Shown in pieces: positions 30,303 to 40,547 of a DNA stretch of 64,000 nucleotides. The DNA comes from Nannocystis sp. Lineage in GTDB: Bacteria; Myxococcota_A; Polyangia; Nannocystales; Nannocystaceae. The DNA lies in assembly GCA_016712315.1 (NCBI GenBank), contig JADJRG010000022.1, positions 806,001-870,000 of the forward strand. Reading direction: 5' to 3'. Each line of letters starts with the position of its first letter. Position 1 is the stretch's first letter. The notes below the pieces were generated by a model that saw only the letters and a program-made list of their open reading frames with translations, was not told where the DNA came from and made no database searches. Position numbers and translations under genes: made by a program.

Positions 30303-30752
30303 ATGATGACCCACCAAGCCCTCGCGATCGCCCCTCGCCGCCTCAGCGCCGCCGCCCGCCGCGCCGACCGCGGCATGACCCTCATCGAGATCCTCGTCGT
30401 GCTCGCGATCATCGGCCTCATCGTCGGCGGCATCGCCGTCTCGACCTTCGGCCAGTTCGGCGACGCCAAGATCAAGAGCGCCCGCAACGAGGTCATGCAG
30501 ATCCAGCAGTACTGCGAGATGTACATGCTGCAGAAGAACGGCAAGTGCCCCAAGGACGTGCAGGAGCTCAAGGCCGCCGGCATCATCAAGAAGGCCACCA
30601 AGGACCCCTGGGGCGAGGAGTACACGATCGTCTGTCCCGGCGAGCACGGCTCCGTCGACATCGTCTCTAGCGGCCCCGACAAGAAGCCCGGCGGCGACGA
30701 CGACGTCAACTCCTGGGAGGACGCTGAGAAGAAGGACGACGACAAGAAGTAG
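30303..30752 (+). CDS. gspG: type II secretion system major pseudopilin GspG
   Basis: 149 aa. Class III (type IV pilin-like) signal, with cleavage expected after Gly in DRG/MTLIEILVVLAIIGLI; Glu5 is present. The mature region is short. The calcium-loop-like end SSGPDKKPGGDDDVNSWED is typical of GspG. A Cys pair (QYCEMYM...GKCPKD, later IVCPG) is present. An unusually long 24-residue leader precedes the cleavage site. The prepilin peptidase (GspO) gene is not in this window. Confidence 0.95.
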   Translation: MMTHQALAIAPRRLSAAARRADRGMTLIEILVVLAIIGLIVGGIAVSTFGQFGDAKIKSARNEVMQIQQYCEMYMLQKNGKCPKDVQELKAAGIIKKATKDPWGEEYTIVCPGEHGSVDIVSSGPDKKPGGDDDVNSWEDAEKKDDDKK

Positions 30753-30758
30753 GCGGTG

Positions 30759-31643
30759 ATGGCGGACCTCAAGGCTCATAGGCGGCAGCGCCGGCGCGGC
30801 TCACGCGGCTTCTCGCTCATCGAGCTGCTGATGGTGCTCGCCGTCGTCGGCCTCGTCGCCGGGTCGGTGCTCGTCGGCTTCGGCACCGGCAAGCAGGCAG
30901 AGATCGTCCGCACCACCAACCAAGTCGCTAACACCGTCCGCTACGCCTTCAACAAGTCGCGCGTCGACGGCGACTACTATCGGATGCTGATCGACCTCGA
31001 CGAGGGCACGGTCGCCTTACAGCGCGGCGACGCCCGCATGTACCTGCCAGCGACCGACAAGCAGGGCCGCCCCACCGTCTATGATCCGCGCAAGGCGAAG
31101 GAGCGCGACGAGCGGGACAAGCGCGCCGAGGACGCTTACAACCGCTCGCTCCAGGCCGCCGTCTTCTCGGGCAGCGCCAGCGGCGGCGCCGCGCCTGGGG
31201 CCGGCGCCACCCCTGGCAGCCCCATCCCGGGCGTCAACCCCTACATGGGCGGCCCGCGCACGGTCCCTCGCCGCAAGCCGCCGCTCTTCGGCTCGTTCGA
31301 GGAGGAGAACAGCATCTCCGGCTTCAAGGAGCCGATCCGCCTCCCGCCGGAGATCAAGATCGTCAGCGTCCGCACGGCCGAGGACCTCGCGCCGATCACC
31401 GCCGGCCAGGCGAGCATCTACTTCTTCCCGCAGGGCCGCACCCAGCTCGCGCACATCCAGCTCAAGGAGATCCGCGCCGAGGCTGACCTTGAGGACAGCA
31501 CGACGAACGCCTACACCGTCACCATCCAGCCGCTCACTGGCCGCGTCGAGGTCGTCGACGGGCTGGTCGAGCTCGTGATCGTCGAGGACCCGCGCAGCCG
31601 CCGCGACGAGCTGGGCCGCAGCCAAGACAGGAAGCACTTCTGA
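30759..31643 (+). CDS. gspH: type II secretion system minor pseudopilin GspH
   Basis: 294 aa from ATG 30759 (GTG 30756 adjacent). Pilin-like N-terminus SRG/FSLIELLMVLAVVGLVAG with Glu5. The mature protein is far longer than the usual ~170 aa. It carries a charged insert (DPRKAKERDERDKRAED) and a Pro/Gly/Ala-rich insert (about residues 145-185) between two halves of the head domain. Located between gspG and gspI. The name follows from gene order and pilin motif. Confidence 0.88.
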   Translation: MADLKAHRRQRRRGSRGFSLIELLMVLAVVGLVAGSVLVGFGTGKQAEIVRTTNQVANTVRYAFNKSRVDGDYYRMLIDLDEGTVALQRGDARMYLPATDKQGRPTVYDPRKAKERDERDKRAEDAYNRSLQAAVFSGSASGGAAPGAGATPGSPIPGVNPYMGGPRTVPRRKPPLFGSFEEENSISGFKEPIRLPPEIKIVSVRTAEDLAPITAGQASIYFFPQGRTQLAHIQLKEIRAEADLEDSTTNAYTVTIQPLTGRVEVVDGLVELVIVEDPRSRRDELGRSQDRKHF

Positions 31644-32377
31644 TGGCGAGCGCCCCCCTCCGCCGGCGCCGCGACGGCGGCTTCTCCCTCCTCGAGGTGA
31701 TGATCGCCGTCGCGATCCTCGGCCTCTCGATGAGCTCGCTGCTGGTCTCGCAGATGGCCAGCATCCGGGCGACCCGCTACGCCCAAGAGCTCACCGCCGT
31801 CGCCTTCCTCGCCGAGTACCAGCTCCTCGAGCTCGAGTGGCTGATGGAGAAGGACGGCGGCTGGGTCCCTCAGGACCGCAACTACGAGGGCACCTTCTCC
31901 GAGCAGGGTTGGCCGGGCGTCCGCTACAAGTGCGTCGTCGACTTCCTCGAGATCCCCGACTACTCCAAGATCCAAGCCGCCCGCGACGCCAAGGCCCGCC
32001 AGGCCAACCCCACCGGCGTGAAGTCCCGAACCGCCGCCGATCAAGCCTTCACGATGCTCGGCGTCGTCTGGCCGATGGTGAAGGCCGCGATCGAGCAGTC
32101 GATCCGCAAGGTCTACTGCACGGTCACCTGGAAGGAGGGCAAGATCGATCACTCCCTCAAGGTCTCGACCTTCTGGACCGAACCCGAGCGCCTCACCACG
32201 ATCCCGAAGATGGGCGGCGAGGCCCTCTCCGGCGAGGATGACGCCGAGGGCGGCGGCGCGGGCGGGGCCGGCGGCGCGGGCGGACGGCCGACCGGAGCGG
32301 GCCCCGCCAGCACCGCGACCGGCGCGGGCGCCCGCGGCTCGCGCGGCATGGGCGAGATGGGAGGCATGGGCAAATGA
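31643..32377 (+). CDS. gspI: type II secretion system minor pseudopilin GspI
   Basis: 244 aa. Prepilin motif DGG/FSLLEVMIAVAILGLSMSSLL with Glu5, then the GspI-like core (AVAFLAEYQLLELEWLMEK, YKCVVDFLEI, IRKVYCTVTWKEG). The C-terminal ~50 residues are a Gly/Ala/Arg-rich tail (GGGAGGAGGAGGRP...) not found in standard GspI of ~125 aa. One-base overlap with the gspH stop (TGATG) suggests translational coupling. GspI with J and K forms the pseudopilus tip. Confidence 0.9.
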   Translation: MASAPLRRRRDGGFSLLEVMIAVAILGLSMSSLLVSQMASIRATRYAQELTAVAFLAEYQLLELEWLMEKDGGWVPQDRNYEGTFSEQGWPGVRYKCVVDFLEIPDYSKIQAARDAKARQANPTGVKSRTAADQAFTMLGVVWPMVKAAIEQSIRKVYCTVTWKEGKIDHSLKVSTFWTEPERLTTIPKMGGEALSGEDDAEGGGAGGAGGAGGRPTGAGPASTATGAGARGSRGMGEMGGMGK

Positions 32378-33063
32378 GCCGACCACGCCGCGACCGAGGC
32401 ATGACCATGATCGAGGTGATGATCGCCCTCGCGATCCTCTCGATGATGATGGTCGCCGTGTGGGGGAGCTTCAGCGGCACCACGCGCGGCATCGAAGCCA
32501 CCGAGAAGCTCCAGGTCCGCTACTCGATGATCCGCAACGCGATGAGCACCATGTCGCGCGAGATCTCGATGGCCTATCTCAGCTTCAACCGCCCGGCCGG
32601 CGACATCCGCCACTTCACCCTCTTCGAGGGCCGCGACTCCTCGGACAGCGACAGCCTCACCTTCTCCGCCTTCTCCCACCTGCGGATCCGCAAGGACGCC
32701 GACGAGAGCGATCAGTCGGTGATCCAATACTTCCTCGCGCGCGATCCGAAGGACAGCACGCGCACCCACCTCTACCGCCGCGAGGCCCCCCGGCTCTCCG
32801 GCGACCTCCCCGAGCGCCTCGAGGACTACTACCCCGCCTTCATCCTCTGCGAGGACGTCAAGAGCTTCGACGTCAAGTACTGGGACGAGCGCCGCATCGA
32901 GTGGCTGCCCGAGTGGCGCACCACCCAGAAGGACTTCCAGCCCGACCGCCTCCCGCAGCGCGTCAAGATCACCCTGACGATCCGCGACCACACCGGCGTC
33001 GACGTCAAGTACATCACCCAGACCATGATCTTCATGCAGGAGAAGATCGACTCCTCAAAGTAG
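32374..33063 (+). CDS. gspJ: type II secretion system minor pseudopilin GspJ
   Basis: 229 aa. Prepilin motif DRG/MTMIEVMIALAILSMMMVAVWGSFSG with Glu5. The head domain has the GspJ-type pattern REISMAYLSFN, a charged strand region (SLTFSAFSHLRIR) and VKSFDVKYWDERRIEWL...LPQRVKITLTI. Overlaps gspI by 4 bp (ATGA). Tip pseudopilin that binds GspI and GspK. Confidence 0.93.
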   Translation: MSRPRRDRGMTMIEVMIALAILSMMMVAVWGSFSGTTRGIEATEKLQVRYSMIRNAMSTMSREISMAYLSFNRPAGDIRHFTLFEGRDSSDSDSLTFSAFSHLRIRKDADESDQSVIQYFLARDPKDSTRTHLYRREAPRLSGDLPERLEDYYPAFILCEDVKSFDVKYWDERRIEWLPEWRTTQKDFQPDRLPQRVKITLTIRDHTGVDVKYITQTMIFMQEKIDSSK

Positions 33064-33068
33064 CCCCG

Positions 33069-34400
33069 ATGACCCGTCCAAGGCCCCCACGAAGATCTCG
33101 AGGAGACGCCCGCGGCGACCGCGGCGTCGCGATCTTGATGGTCGTCGCCTGCCTCGCGGTGCTGCTCCCCTTCACCGTCACCTTCTCCTACAACTCGCGC
33201 GTCGACTTTCAGTCGGCCGTCAACATCCGCGACGAGATCATCGCCCGCAACCTCCAGCGCGGCGCCCTCCGCCTCTCGCTCCTCCTCTTCGAGCTCCAGC
33301 GCATGGTCTTCAGCCAGAAGCAATTCCGCGAGCTCGCTGGCGCGATGGACATCACCCAGGTCGCCCCCTACCTCATGGGGATCTTCGGCTCCAAGGACGG
33401 CAAGGAGGAGATCGGCGGGATCGCCTCGATGATGGGCTTCGACGGCTTCGACGCCTCCGTCTTAGGCGATCTCGCCGCCGAGTACGGCCGCTTCGAGGTC
33501 CGCCTCGACGCGGAGAGCGGCAAGGTCAACGTCAACTGCCTCGCCAAGGGCGACGACGATCAAGTGCGCGTCGTCGAGACCCTCGAGGCGATGCTGCTGC
33601 CCACCCTCTTCGATCCTCTCTTCGAGGAGGAGAAGTCCGACGGCCAGCGCTACACCCGCAGCGAGGTCGTGCAGGCGCTGGTCGACTACATCGACGAGGA
33701 CAACCGCTCCTTCGACATGGTGAAGCTCGCCTCCGGCTCGACCCAAGAGCGCTACCGCTACACCGAGCTCGTCGATCCGTACGAGCCCCGCAACGCCCGC
33801 CTCGACAGCGTCGACGAGGTCCAGCTCGTGCAAGGCTGGGACGACGACCTCATGCTCGCGATCGGCGGCGACCTCACCGTCTACGGTGGGTGTAAGGTCA
33901 ACGTCAATTTCGCCAGCGCCGATCAGATCGCGCTGCTCCTGCGCAACAGCGTCACCGCCGAGGACAAGTGGCGCACCGAGGGCGAGAACTACCTCCTCAA
34001 GACCCTGCCGCTCGCCCGCTACGCCGTCGAGTTCCGCGCCTACAGCCTCTTTAAGGGCCTCGACGAGTTCAAGAGCTTCATCGAGAAGCCCGACCAGTTC
34101 ATCTCGCCGCTCGCCATGCTCGGCGCGAGCGGCTCAGCCGGCGCGCCGCAGCGCAACCCCAACCTCCCGCGGATCCCCGAGGGCATGGCCCTCCGCGACG
34201 CGGGCGACAAAGACGCCGAGGGCCCGCTGCGGCTCGGCCTCAAGGACCTCGCCAACACCGATCCCGAGCGCGTCTACCGCGTCGAGGTCATCACCGAGGT
34301 CGGCCAGGTGAAGCGGCGCGTCAACGCCGTCTACGACATGCAATTCGCCCGCAGCCAGTCCAAAGGGACAGGCGCGTGGGTCTACTACCGGGAGGACTGA
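33069..34400 (+). CDS. gspK: type II secretion system minor pseudopilin GspK
   Basis: 443 aa from ATG 33069. Basic leader then DRG/VAILMVVACLAVLLPFTVTF; Glu5 is absent, as is normal for GspK, which caps the tip. The head includes AEYGRFEVRLDAESGKVNVN, a large inserted helical domain (VVQALVDYIDEDN, ARLDSVDEVQLVQGW) and KVNVNFASADQIALLL, all GspK features. Ends 3 bp before gspL. Confidence 0.94.
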   Translation: MTRPRPPRRSRGDARGDRGVAILMVVACLAVLLPFTVTFSYNSRVDFQSAVNIRDEIIARNLQRGALRLSLLLFELQRMVFSQKQFRELAGAMDITQVAPYLMGIFGSKDGKEEIGGIASMMGFDGFDASVLGDLAAEYGRFEVRLDAESGKVNVNCLAKGDDDQVRVVETLEAMLLPTLFDPLFEEEKSDGQRYTRSEVVQALVDYIDEDNRSFDMVKLASGSTQERYRYTELVDPYEPRNARLDSVDEVQLVQGWDDDLMLAIGGDLTVYGGCKVNVNFASADQIALLLRNSVTAEDKWRTEGENYLLKTLPLARYAVEFRAYSLFKGLDEFKSFIEKPDQFISPLAMLGASGSAGAPQRNPNLPRIPEGMALRDAGDKDAEGPLRLGLKDLANTDPERVYRVEVITEVGQVKRRVNAVYDMQFARSQSKGTGAWVYYRED

Positions 34401-34403
34401 GTC

Positions 34404-36200
34404 ATGGCGCAGAAGTTCGTCGGCCTCGATCTAGGGACCCAAGAGGTCAAGGCGGCCCTGATCAGCGCGGGCCTCCGCGCCGCGCAGGTCCTCGAGGTGC
34501 ACGAAGAGCCGGTCGTCCGCGGCCCGCAGGGCGACGACTCCCTCGCGGCCGCGCTCGACGTCGCCCGCAGCGTGCTGCGCCAGCGCGGCTGGCAGCACTA
34601 CCCGATCGGCATCGTCTTACCTGGCGGCGTCGGCTACTACCGCGTGCTCCGCTTCCCCTTCGGCGACGCCCGCCGGATCGCTCAAGCGATCAACTTCGAG
34701 ATCGAGGGCCAGTTCCCGGTCCCCGTCGAGTCCCTCGAGGTCGATCACTTCGTCATCGGCGGCACCAAGGCGATCGGCGCGGCCCTCGTCGCCGCCGCCC
34801 CGCGGGCGCTGGTCCAGCAGATCGTCGAGGCCTTCGCCGCGGACAAGGTCGAGATCAAGGCGATCATGCCGCCGCCGCTGGCGATCGCTCAAGCCATCGA
34901 CGCCCCGATCCCCCCCGTCGCGGACGGCGATCCCGAGCACCCTCGCGCGCCGGCCGCGCTGATCGTCGACATCGGCCACAAGCACACCGAGCTGATCGCC
35001 GTCGGCGCCAAGGGCCCGATCGCCGCCCGGTCGCTGCGTCGCGGCGCGCACCACATCACCAAGGCCGTGCAGCTCGCCTTCGGCGTCAACAGCCAGGCGG
35101 CAGAGGCGCTCAAGATCCAGAGCGGCGTGCTCCCCAGCGCCGAGGTTGGCGAGCTCGAGCCGGAGCAGGCGCGCCTCGCGTCGATCCTCGCCGGCGCCTA
35201 CGAGCCCATCCTCCTCGAGATCGAGCACACCCGCCTCTGGCTGCGCAGCGAGCTCGGCTGCGAGGTCACCGTCCTCTGGATCGCCGGCGGCGGCGCCAAG
35301 CAGCGCGGCTGCCGCGCCTTCTTCAGCGAGCGCAGCGGCCTCCCGGTCGCGCCCGCGGCCCCGCACGAGGGCGGCCTGCTCCGTCGCGTCACCAGCCGCG
35401 ACTGGTCCGCGGCCACTGGCGCGATCGGCGGCGCGCTCGCGGCGTCACGCCGCCCGCTCATCCAGCTCTACAAGCAAGGGCGCGCGCAAGCCGAGGGCGG
35501 CTGGCTCAGCCAGAAGATCCCGTCGATCGCGGCGATCGGCCTCGGCCTGATGGCTTTCGGCGCCCTCGACACGGTCGCCAAGGTGCGCGCCTACGAGGCC
35601 GCAGAGGCCGCCTACGCCGCTGAGCTCGGCCAGCTCACCAAGGCCGTCTTCGGCGCCGAAGAGCTCGACGTCGACGCCCTCCGCGGCCGCCTCGCCGCCG
35701 TCGGCGGCCGAGACCTCAGCACCCTCGTCGCCAGCCGCTCCGCCGTCGACGTGCTCGCCGCGATCGTCAAGGTCGCGACCCCCAAGGGTCCACGCCCCGC
35801 GCAGAGCCCCGAGGCCGCCCCCTCCAGTGAACCTGACGGCGAGGACAGCGCCCCCGCGGCGGTGATCGGCGTGACGGCCCCGCCGAGCGCCTTCGCGAAC
35901 CCCAGCGCGCCGACGACGACCGGCACCGCCAGCGCCGCCGCCGCCCCCGATCCCAACGCCGGGCTCAGCTGGGAGGATGACCTCTTGCTTCAGACCGTCG
36001 AGATCCGCCGGCAGAAGATCGACATCACCGCCTCCGCGACCCGCCTCTCCGCGCAGTCGCGCCTCAAGCGGCGCCTCCAGACGATCTCTTGCATCACCAA
36101 CATCCAAGAGGGCCGCGCCCGCGACGAGAGCGACCGTAAGGTCTTCGAGATGTCGATCGAGCACGACTGCCTCTACAAGCCCTTAGAGGAGGACGCATGA
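34404..36200 (+). CDS. gspL: type II secretion system protein GspL (PilM-like)
   Basis: 598 aa. Cytoplasmic actin-like ATPase fold of the GspL/PilM type: FVGLDLGTQEVKAALI, FPFGDARRIAQAINFEIEGQFP, LIVDIGHKHTELIAVG and TVLWIAGGGAKQRGC. One membrane helix lies near residues 373-392 (IPSIAAIGLGLMAFGALDTV), then a Pro/Ala-rich linker and a small periplasmic domain. Longer than the usual ~400 aa because of the linker. Recruits GspE to the membrane. Confidence 0.9.
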   Translation: MAQKFVGLDLGTQEVKAALISAGLRAAQVLEVHEEPVVRGPQGDDSLAAALDVARSVLRQRGWQHYPIGIVLPGGVGYYRVLRFPFGDARRIAQAINFEIEGQFPVPVESLEVDHFVIGGTKAIGAALVAAAPRALVQQIVEAFAADKVEIKAIMPPPLAIAQAIDAPIPPVADGDPEHPRAPAALIVDIGHKHTELIAVGAKGPIAARSLRRGAHHITKAVQLAFGVNSQAAEALKIQSGVLPSAEVGELEPEQARLASILAGAYEPILLEIEHTRLWLRSELGCEVTVLWIAGGGAKQRGCRAFFSERSGLPVAPAAPHEGGLLRRVTSRDWSAATGAIGGALAASRRPLIQLYKQGRAQAEGGWLSQKIPSIAAIGLGLMAFGALDTVAKVRAYEAAEAAYAAELGQLTKAVFGAEELDVDALRGRLAAVGGRDLSTLVASRSAVDVLAAIVKVATPKGPRPAQSPEAAPSSEPDGEDSAPAAVIGVTAPPSAFANPSAPTTTGTASAAAAPDPNAGLSWEDDLLLQTVEIRRQKIDITASATRLSAQSRLKRRLQTISCITNIQEGRARDESDRKVFEMSIEHDCLYKPLEEDA

Positions 36201-36769
36201 CCGCCCCCGTCGGAGCCCTATCTGGCTTCTGGTCGCGCTTGAACCCGCGCGAACGCAACCTCTTGACCCTCCTCTTGGTCGTCTTCTTCGTGATGGGCCT
36301 CGTCGTGCTCATGATGATGAGGCGCGACGCCTTCGCCGCCGCCGACGAGCGGATCGACGCCTTACGCGAGGGCGTGCAGCTCATGCACACCGAGGGCGTC
36401 GTCTACCAAGAGAAGCTCAAGGAGAAGGCCGATCGAGAGGCGCTCATCCCCAGCGATCCGATCGCCTTCTTGATCCTCCTCGAGGACGCGACCAAGGCCG
36501 TGATCCCCGACAAGAGCACCCGCCAGGAGGAGGAGAAGCCGCCGCAGGAGCTCGGCGGCGGCCTCCGCAAGCGCGTGATGTCGTTCGAGCTGCGCGGCGT
36601 CACCCTCGAGGAGCTGATCAAGTACGTCCAGACCCTCGAGGATCAACCGGGCCGGATCATCTTCACCGAGCGCCTGCGGATCCGCTCGCCCAGCGCCCTC
36701 GAGGATCGGCTCAACGTCGAGTTCGAGATCGCCACCTGGGAGATCGGCGCCCCCGAGGAGGCGCCATGA
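36197..36769 (+). CDS. gspM: type II secretion system protein GspM
   Basis: 190 aa. Short cytoplasmic start (FWSRLNPRERNLLTLLLVVFFVMGLVVLMMM) is the GspM pattern, with one membrane helix followed by a coiled-coil and a ferredoxin-like periplasmic domain (RVMSFELRGVTLEELIKYVQTLE). Binds GspL in the platform. Overlaps gspL and gspN by 4 bp on each side. Confidence 0.9.
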   Translation: MTAPVGALSGFWSRLNPRERNLLTLLLVVFFVMGLVVLMMMRRDAFAAADERIDALREGVQLMHTEGVVYQEKLKEKADREALIPSDPIAFLILLEDATKAVIPDKSTRQEEEKPPQELGGGLRKRVMSFELRGVTLEELIKYVQTLEDQPGRIIFTERLRIRSPSALEDRLNVEFEIATWEIGAPEEAP

Positions 36770-38202
36770 AGTGGACCATCAAGGTGCCTGGCGCCACCAG
36801 CGGCGCCCTCAACGGCCTCGGCCGCCTCCTCCGCCAGCTCCGCGGCGCCCTCGGCTATATCGCCCTCGCGCTGGTCGCCTTCGTCGTCTTCGTGTGGATC
36901 AGCCTGCCCACCCGCGCGATCGCCTGGCGGATCGGCCATGAAGCGCGCGCGCGCGGCATGCTCATCGACATCAAGGACGTCTCGATCAGCCCGTGGGGCG
37001 GCGTCACCCTGCACGACGTCTCGTGGACCTACGCCCCCTCGCGGCCCGGCCAGGTCCCCGACAGCCTGCTCCTCGAGGTCGTCGAGATCGACGTCTCGGT
37101 GATCGCGCTGCTCTTCGGCGGCGTCGAGGTCGAGCTCGAGACGAGCATCGACGACGCGACGATCACCGCCACCTACGAGTCCGACGAGGACGGCGCGCGG
37201 GTCAAGCTCGACATCGACGATCTCGCCCTCTACGACGTGCCCAAGCTCCGCCAGGCGCTCAACGCCCCGGTGTACGGCGCCTTCGGCCTGCACGCCGATC
37301 TCGAGGCCCCTGGCAACAAGTTCGCGAGCGCGCGCGGCACCATCGACATCTCCTGCGCCGCCTGCCGCGTCGGCGACGGCGAGACCCTGCTCTTTGTGCC
37401 AGGTGTCAGCACCGGCATCATGGCCAAGGGGGTGACCCTGCCGCAGATCGACTTCGGCAGCATGAGCGGCCGCCTCACCGTCGCCGACGGGATCGCGACC
37501 ACCGAGGGCATCGAGATCAAGAGCGACGACGTCCTGCTGAAGCTCACCGGCGCGATGACCCTCAAGGATCCGATCAACCGCTCCGAGTTCGGCTTCGACA
37601 TGATGGTCCAGCTCACCGAGGCCCTGCAGGCGCGCAGCGACACCCTCCGCCTCATGATCCAGACCGCGCACCCCAACACCCGCCCGGATCCGCCGGACGA
37701 CGCCTGGCTGGCCTTCAAGCTGCGCGGCACGGTCGGCGGCCCGCGCTTCGTCGGGATCAAGACCAAGACCAGGGAGGACAAGCTCCGCGAGAAGCGCGAA
37801 AAAGAGCGCGAGAAAGAGGCCAAGAAGCGCGAGGCCGAGGCCAAGGCCAAGGCCGCCAAAGAGGCCAGAGCCGCCGAGCCCAAGCCCGCGCCCAAGCCTG
37901 AGCCTGAGCCTGAGCCTGAGCTACCGATGCCCGAGCCCGAGCCCGCGGTCGCGAGGATCGAACCGACTCCGCCTCCGCCTCCGCCGCCACCAGAGCCTGA
38001 GCCTGAGCCTGAGCAAGAGCCCCCGACCATGGCCCCGGATTCGACCATGGTGCCCTCGTACGACCCAGCGATGGGCGGCGCCCCGGTCGAGTCCGGTGGC
38101 CCCGAGCAAGGCGAAGGCGGCGGCGAAGGGGCTGGCGGCGGCGACTCGGGGGCCACGGGCGGCGACGCGGCCACGGGCGGCGCAGGCGACGAAGGCGGCT
38201 AG
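36766..38202 (+). CDS. gspN: type II secretion system protein GspN with Pro/Glu-rich tail
   Basis: 478 aa. One N-terminal membrane helix (about residues 28-47, IALALVAFVVFVWISLP), then a beta-rich AsmA/GspN-like domain (MLIDIKDVSISPWGGVTLHDVSW, KGVTLPQIDFGSMSGRLTVADG, LTGAMTLKDPINRSEFGFDM) to about residue 330. A Lys/Glu-rich helix and a Pro/Glu repeat tail ((PE)n) follow, ending in Gly/Glu/Ala. GspN is optional in type II systems but usual in deltaproteobacterial ones. The tail is not part of the family. Last gene of the continuous gsp run. Confidence 0.88.
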   Translation: MKWTIKVPGATSGALNGLGRLLRQLRGALGYIALALVAFVVFVWISLPTRAIAWRIGHEARARGMLIDIKDVSISPWGGVTLHDVSWTYAPSRPGQVPDSLLLEVVEIDVSVIALLFGGVEVELETSIDDATITATYESDEDGARVKLDIDDLALYDVPKLRQALNAPVYGAFGLHADLEAPGNKFASARGTIDISCAACRVGDGETLLFVPGVSTGIMAKGVTLPQIDFGSMSGRLTVADGIATTEGIEIKSDDVLLKLTGAMTLKDPINRSEFGFDMMVQLTEALQARSDTLRLMIQTAHPNTRPDPPDDAWLAFKLRGTVGGPRFVGIKTKTREDKLREKREKEREKEAKKREAEAKAKAAKEARAAEPKPAPKPEPEPEPELPMPEPEPAVARIEPTPPPPPPPPEPEPEPEQEPPTMAPDSTMVPSYDPAMGGAPVESGGPEQGEGGGEGAGGGDSGATGGDAATGGAGDEGG

Positions 38203-38285
38203 CGCGGACACGCGCCCGCCATGGCGCACAATTTGCGCGCGCTGAGAACACCGTCCGTGGCAGACATGACCTTAGGAGAGCCGCC

Positions 38286-39680
<1,395 letters not shown>

Positions 39681-39686
39681 GCCCGC

Positions 39687-40397
39687 GTGAACCTCATCCT
39701 CCTCCGCGGCGACGACTTCATCGCCGAAGATCGGGCGCGCCTCACCGATCGCCGCCTCACCCACATCCGCGAGGTGCACCGCGCCTCGTCGGGCGATCAC
39801 TTGAGGGTCGGCGTGATCGACGGTCAGCTCGGCGTCGGCGAGGTGCTCAGCCTCGACGATCGCGGCGTCGAGCTGCGCGTGCGCCTCGATCAGCCCCCGC
39901 CGGCGCCGCTGCCGATCACCCTCGTGCTCGCGCTCCCGCGGCCCCCCAGCCTCCGCAAAGCGCTCAGCCAGGCGACCACCATGGGCGTGAAGCGCCTCTG
40001 CTTGATCGGCGCAGCGCGGGTCGAGCCGAGCTTCTGGAGCTCCTCCGCCCTCCGGCCCGCCGCGCTCGAGCAGGATCTGCTCCTCGGCTTGGAGCAAGCG
40101 CGAGACACCGTACGCCCGCAGGTCGAGCAGTGGCCTGATCTCCGCCGCTTCTTCCGCGAGCGTTGGCCGGAGCTCCGCGCCGCCGGCACCCCCTTACTCG
40201 CCGATCTCGACGGAGCCGACCCCTGCCCGAGCCCACACCTTGGCCCGACCGTCGTCGTCATCGGCCCTGAAGGCGGCTTCATCCCGCCGGAGCTCGCCCG
40301 TTGGCAGGCGGAGGGTTGCCGCCCGATCAGCCTCGGCCCACGCCCCTTGCGCGTCGAGACCGCCGTCGTCGCCCTGCTCGCCCGCCTCGCTCGTTGA
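39687..40397 (+). CDS. rsmE: 16S rRNA (uracil1498-N3)-methyltransferase
   Basis: 236 aa, GTG start 6 bp after the regulator. SPOUT methyltransferase that methylates N3 of U1498 in 16S rRNA. N-terminal PUA-like domain (RLTHIREVHRASSGDHLRVGV) and the C-terminal knot with LVLALPRPPSLRKALSQATTMGVKRL, GPEGGFIPPELA and LGPRPLRVETAVVALL, all diagnostic. The length is normal. Confidence 0.95.
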   Translation: MNLILLRGDDFIAEDRARLTDRRLTHIREVHRASSGDHLRVGVIDGQLGVGEVLSLDDRGVELRVRLDQPPPAPLPITLVLALPRPPSLRKALSQATTMGVKRLCLIGAARVEPSFWSSSALRPAALEQDLLLGLEQARDTVRPQVEQWPDLRRFFRERWPELRAAGTPLLADLDGADPCPSPHLGPTVVVIGPEGGFIPPELARWQAEGCRPISLGPRPLRVETAVVALLARLAR

Positions 40398-40547
40398 GCC
40401 GGAGGACGAGGCTGCTGACGTCCCCGCCGCCACGCGGCGCCCGGGCGGAAACGACCGCCGCCGCCGTAGCGCCACAGAACCGTCGAAGTCGTGCGCGCGC
40501 TGCGGCCTGCGTGCTACCGTCGTGAGGTACGCGATCGGATTTTTTTT

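Noticed and set aside
32238..33068. Continuous open frame extending gspK upstream through gspI/gspJ
   Set aside because: The upstream part is out of frame with, and overlaps, clear gspI and gspJ. The pilin-like start at 33069 is the natural one.
33069..34400. GspK as a defective pseudopilin because Glu5 is missing
   Set aside because: Absence of Glu5 is normal for GspK, which sits at the pseudopilus tip.
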